This document shows positions 61,137 through 64,000 of a stretch of 64,000 nucleotides of DNA, one piece after another. The DNA lies in contig NZ_CP016594.1 in NCBI RefSeq assembly GCF_001698225.1, positions 3,100,001 to 3,164,000 on the forward strand. Reading direction: 5' to 3'. This stretch comes from Gordonia terrae. Its GTDB lineage: Bacteria > Actinomycetota > Actinomycetes > Mycobacteriales > Mycobacteriaceae. Numbering within the stretch: the stretch's first letter is position 1; every line of letters begins with the position of its first letter. A program made the position numbers and the translations under genes. Under the pieces are notes generated by a model. It ran no database searches, was not told the origin of the DNA, and saw only the letters and a program-made list of their open reading frames with translations.

Positions 61137-62095
61137 GCGCCTTTGACGTTGCGGGCGATGACCTCGCGCGCGAGCGCCCGATAGGCCTTCGCGCCGGCCG
61201 ACCTCGGCGCCCAGGAGGTGATCGGCTCGCCGGCCACGCTGGTCTCCGGAAAACGGACGGTTCGAGCGATGACGGTGTCGTAGACCGCGTCGCCGAACAC
61301 CTCGACGACGCGGGCCATCACCTCGCGCGAGTGCAGCGTACGGGCGTCGAACATGGTGACCAGGATGCCGCCGAGGTCGAGGCGCGGGTTGAGACGGTCG
61401 CGCACCTTGTTGATCGTGTCGGTGAGCAGCGCCAGACCGCGGAGGCTGAAGTACTCACATTCCATCGGGATGAGCACGGTGTCGGCGCAGGCCAGCGCGT
61501 TGACGGTGAGCAGACCGAGCGACGGCTGGCAATCGATGAGGACCACGTCGTAGCGATCGAGCACGGGATGCAGCGCCCGGCCGAGCGATTGCTCGCGACC
61601 CACCTCGGTGACCAGCTGGATCTCCGCGGCGGACAGGTCGATGTTGCTGGGCAGCAGGTCGAGGCCGTCGACGCGGGTCCGCATGAGGACCTCGTCGGTC
61701 GCCACCTGCGGCGGCACGAGCAGGTTGTAGACGGTCTGCTCCAGTTCGTGATGCGGCACACCGAGACCCGCGGACAGGGCTCCCTGCGGATCGAGGTCGA
61801 CGAGCAGCACCCGACGACCGTATTCGGCAAGGGCTGCACCGAGATTGATGGTCGACGTCGTCTTGCCCACGCCGCCCTTCTGGTTGCAGACCGCGATCAC
61901 CGTGGCGGGTCCGTGACGGTCGAGCAGAGCCGGCTCGGGGACGTCGCGATACGGCCGACCGGTGGGGCCGATCTCATCGGCGTCCCCAGAAGGGTGTGCA
62001 GAGTCGGCTTCCTCGGTGTCGTTACCGGGCGACACCTGGATGCTGTACTGATCTCCCGGACGGGCGCCAGACCGCGGTGCGCTCGGAGTGGTCAC
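61133..62095 (-). CDS. parA: ParA/Soj-family chromosome partitioning ATPase
   Basis: 320 residues. The deviant Walker A is KGGVGKTT at 73-80, followed by VLLVDLDPQGALSAGL and VVLIDCQPSLGLLTVNAL. A disordered N-terminal tail of about 65 residues precedes the ATPase. This is the ParA-like gene of the scpAB locus (M. tuberculosis Rv1708), not the one beside parB near the origin; no parB is next to it. It may act with ScpAB or in positioning another cargo. Upstream is a tandem 16-bp repeat array. Confidence 0.93.
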   Translation of the reverse strand: MTTPSAPRSGARPGDQYSIQVSPGNDTEEADSAHPSGDADEIGPTGRPYRDVPEPALLDRHGPATVIAVCNQKGGVGKTTSTINLGAALAEYGRRVLLVDLDPQGALSAGLGVPHHELEQTVYNLLVPPQVATDEVLMRTRVDGLDLLPSNIDLSAAEIQLVTEVGREQSLGRALHPVLDRYDVVLIDCQPSLGLLTVNALACADTVLIPMECEYFSLRGLALLTDTINKVRDRLNPRLDLGGILVTMFDARTLHSREVMARVVEVFGDAVYDTVIARTVRFPETSVAGEPITSWAPRSAGAKAYRALAREVIARNVKGA

Positions 62096-62117
62096 GTGTC
62101 CGCCGCTCCCTTCGCTG

Positions 62118-62181
62118 TTCGATGCCGCTTCTATTCGATGCCGCTGCTGTTCGATGCCGCTGCTGTTCGATGCCGCTGCTG
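62118..62181. repeat. Tandem repeat array of four 16-bp units upstream of parA
   Basis: TTCGATGCCGCTGCTG is repeated in direct tandem at 62118 (with two changes, ending CTTCTA), 62134, 62150 and 62166. The unit is not a multiple of three and no gene covers it. It lies 23 bases upstream of the parA GTG, inside the 210-base gap to xerD. Confidence 0.85.
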
Positions 62182-62305
62182 TCTTGCCGATGTCGCCACT
62201 GTTCGGTGGTGCGGCCGGTCCGCCCGTCGGCGGCCGAACCTCGTATCAGCCTAGGACACCCGCCCGGTCATTCCGGCGTCGGCGCGCCCGAGGCCATCCG
62301 AGGGG

Positions 62306-63226
62306 TCAGCGCGCTCTCGGATGTGCGACGGCATAGACCTCGCGCATCGTGTTCACCGTCACCAGCGTGTACACCTGCGTGGTGGTGACCGAGGCATGTC
62401 CCAGGAGTTCTTGCACGACGCGGACGTCGGCACCACCGTCGAGGAGGTGGGTCGCGAAGCTGTGCCGCAGCGTGTGCGGCGAGACCGCCTTGTCGAGTCC
62501 GGCGCGTTCGGCCGCGGTGACGAGCACCTGCCAGGCGCTCTGCCGGGACAGCCGTCCGCCGCGCGCGTTGAGGAACAGTGCGGGCGTCGCCCGGGACACC
62601 AGCGCGGGCCGCCCACGAACGAGATACGCCTCGAGTGCGTCGACGGCGGGTCCGCCGAGCGGGACCAGGCGCTCCTTCCCACCCTTGCCCCGAAGGCGAA
62701 CTGCGCGCATGTCGTCGAGATCGAGATCGTCGACGTCCAGCGAGGTGGCCTCGGAGATCCGCGCCCCGCAGCTGTAGAGGAACTCCAGCAGCGCGCGGTC
62801 GCGCAGACCACGTGGGTGGTCGTCGGCACCCGCGGCGTCGAGGATCGCGAGCACCTCGTCCACCGGCAGCGACTTCGGCAGCCGGCGTGCGGCACGAGGC
62901 GGCCGGACATCATGTGCGACGTCGGTCGCGACGATCCCCTCGTCCATCGCGAACTTGTGAAAGCGCCTGGTGGCGACCAGGGTTCGCGCGATCGAACTGT
63001 CGGCGAGCGGCGCGAACCCGGCGTCGGTGTCACCGCGCCGCAACTCCACGAGGAACTCGCGGATGTCTTCCTCGGCCACCGCGTCGAGTGCGGAGATCCC
63101 CCGGCGGTCGAGGTACCGCCGGTACCGCTCGAGGTCGCGCCGATAGGACGAGACCGTGTTGGCCGCCGCACCCCGCTCCACAGTCAGATGGTCGAGGTAT
63201 CGCGAGATGTCGGCGGCCAGGGTCAC
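62306..63226 (-). CDS. xerD: Site-specific tyrosine recombinase XerD
   Basis: 306 residues from the GTG overlapping the nudix stop (GTGA). The SAM-like N-terminal domain ([20 protein letters not shown]) is followed by the catalytic domain with Arg in [11 protein letters not shown], Lys in [32 protein letters not shown] and the nucleophile Tyr just after (QVYTLV). XerD resolves chromosome dimers at dif with XerC. The single Xer gene here matches Rv1701. A longer frame upstream lies inside the nudix gene and is not used. Confidence 0.95.
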   Translation of the reverse strand: MTLAADISRYLDHLTVERGAAANTVSSYRRDLERYRRYLDRRGISALDAVAEEDIREFLVELRRGDTDAGFAPLADSSIARTLVATRRFHKFAMDEGIVATDVAHDVRPPRAARRLPKSLPVDEVLAILDAAGADDHPRGLRDRALLEFLYSCGARISEATSLDVDDLDLDDMRAVRLRGKGGKERLVPLGGPAVDALEAYLVRGRPALVSRATPALFLNARGGRLSRQSAWQVLVTAAERAGLDKAVSPHTLRHSFATHLLDGGADVRVVQELLGHASVTTTQVYTLVTVNTMREVYAVAHPRAR

Positions 63227-63858
63227 GACCGGCGGCCCCGATCGTCGGCCCGACGGTTGCGCAGCGCGGTCGGCTCGTCCGGCCACGGTGCGTCGACGTC
63301 GCGCAGGCCGGTCGTGGAATCCCGGGCGGCCGCCGCGGCCAGGATCCCGGCGACGCTGGTCGCGTTGACGATCTCCCCCGCGAACACCTGGGCGACCGCG
63401 TCGTCGAGCGGCACCCATTCGACCGACATGTCGGCCTCTTCGTCGATGCGTTCGGCCGCGTCGAGATGGTGCAAGCCCTCGGCGAGGTACAGCCGCAACG
63501 CCTCGTCGGTGAAACCGGGTGAGAGCGCGAGGTCGACGAGGACGTGCCACGAGTCGGCGGCGAGGTCGGTCTCTTCGGCCAACTCGCGCTTGGCGGCGGC
63601 CAACGGCTCCTCGTCGGCCTGGTCGAGGAGCCCGGCGGGCAACTCGAGCAGACGGTGGCCGAGGGGATGGCGGTACTGCCGCACCATCGCCACGCGACCT
63701 GCGTCGTCGCGCGCCAGGATCGCGACCGCCCCGAAATGCTCGACGACCTCACGTTCGGCGACGCGCCCACCGGGCATCTCGACATCGTCGACCCGCAGGG
63801 TGATGATCGCGCCGTCGTAGACGGTGCGGCTGTCCTTGACCTCGAAGTCGTGGCCCAA
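63223..63858 (-). CDS. Nudix hydrolase (ADP-ribose pyrophosphatase-like)
   Basis: 211 residues from a TTG. The nudix box spans [20 protein letters not shown] and the following ET, in the G-x5-E-x7-RE-x-x-EE pattern of the family, though the usual EExG at the end is EETDL. The preceding strand has [20 protein letters not shown], a feature of ADP-ribose pyrophosphatases. It should hydrolyse ADP-ribose or a related dinucleotide. It lies between pyrG and xerD as in Rv1699-Rv1701 of M. tuberculosis. The TTG is the only suitable start near the pyrG stop. Confidence 0.88.
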   Translation of the reverse strand: MGHDFEVKDSRTVYDGAIITLRVDDVEMPGGRVAEREVVEHFGAVAILARDDAGRVAMVRQYRHPLGHRLLELPAGLLDQADEEPLAAAKRELAEETDLAADSWHVLVDLALSPGFTDEALRLYLAEGLHHLDAAERIDEEADMSVEWVPLDDAVAQVFAGEIVNATSVAGILAAAAARDSTTGLRDVDAPWPDEPTALRNRRADDRGRRS

Positions 63859-63864
63859 AACGGG

Positions 63865-64000
63865 TCAGCTCCGGCCGGCCGAGTCGTCGAGCGCCGTCTC
63901 GCCGAGGCCGGCCACCGGCTCCACCGTGACCGCGTTGACGGCAGCCACCGCATCCGCGGGGGCATCATTCGACTCGTAGTCGTCACCCAGGTCGACCGGG
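63865..64000 (-). CDS. pyrG: 3' end of a gene, probably pyrG (CTP synthase) C-terminal tail
   Basis: The frame ends at TGA (63865-63867) and its last 44 residues begin PVDLGDDYESNDAPADA and end ETALDDSAGRS. They form a disordered, acidic tail. Mycobacterial CTP synthases end in a similar variable tail after a LLPVE motif, and the order pyrG-nudix-xerD is conserved, so this is most likely the end of pyrG. The catalytic part is outside the window. An alternative is the mctB-type gene next to pyrG. Confidence 0.5.
   Translation of the reverse strand, partial: PVDLGDDYESNDAPADAVAAVNAVTVEPVAGLGETALDDSAGRS

Noticed and set aside
62118-62181. CRISPR array
   Set aside because: The 16-bp units are directly adjacent with no spacers, and no cas genes are near.

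Overview
The window is high-GC chromosomal DNA of a mycolic-acid actinobacterium (Mycobacteriales). The best guess is Gordonia or a close relative. The reasons are many GTG starts, TANNNT boxes placed directly before start codons, fused HadAB and F420-type enzymes, and two long blocks with the gene order of Mycobacterium tuberculosis (the order is recalled, not searched). No phage, insertion sequence or CRISPR array was found.

Layout. (1) 1-18.3 kb matches the M. tuberculosis Rv1843c-Rv1821 neighbourhood: guaB1, two CBS-domain membrane proteins and glcB on the plus strand; gcvP behind a tandem glycine riboswitch, a ResR-like MerR regulator, a bifunctional-nuclease-domain protein, a second MerR regulator, garA, gcvH, pgsA2 and secA2 on the minus strand. 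(2) 18.5-25 kb holds two unknown membrane proteins, a META-domain protein, mdh, ppk2, a DUF503 protein, a Mug-type DNA glycosylase and a VOC protein. (3) 25-46 kb is an accessory mix: a large SARP/AAA regulator followed by three 11-bp-phased heptamers and an FAD oxidase, a phenol-hydroxylase-like flavoprotein, a pyruvyl transferase, a serine beta-lactamase-like lipoprotein, a DrrAB-type ABC exporter, an LLM oxidoreductase broken by an in-frame amber codon, poxB, an MBL-fold protein behind a MerR-type operator, fused HadAB and ogt. (4) 46.4-47.5 kb has an AT-richer stretch and a serine-recombinase-like protein that has lost its catalytic serine. (5) 47.8-52.2 kb is the most interesting part: a tightly coupled operon of chorismate-mutase-like PapB, fused aminodeoxychorismate synthase PapA, prephenate-dehydrogenase-like PapC and an AurF/CmlI-type diiron arylamine N-oxygenase. 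(6) 52.2-55.8 kb has a GNAT protein, a HerA-type ATPase, a hydrolase behind a 16-codon upstream ORF, and a divergent unknown/SUKH pair. (7) 55.9-64 kb has tRNA-Pro(GGG) and the core block der-cmk-rluB-scpB-scpA-parA-xerD-nudix-pyrG, in the order of M. tuberculosis Rv1713-Rv1699 read backwards.

How the genes work together. glcB and mdh serve the glyoxylate/TCA cycle, GarA is a known TCA switch, and the glycine cleavage genes gcvP and gcvH lie in the same block under glycine control. The pap-aurF operon should turn chorismate into 4-aminophenylpyruvate and then oxidise the aryl amine to a nitroso or nitro group. It resembles the front end of chloramphenicol or obafluorin biosynthesis, but no assembly-line gene is in view. 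The parA-scpA-scpB-xerD block serves chromosome segregation and dimer resolution.
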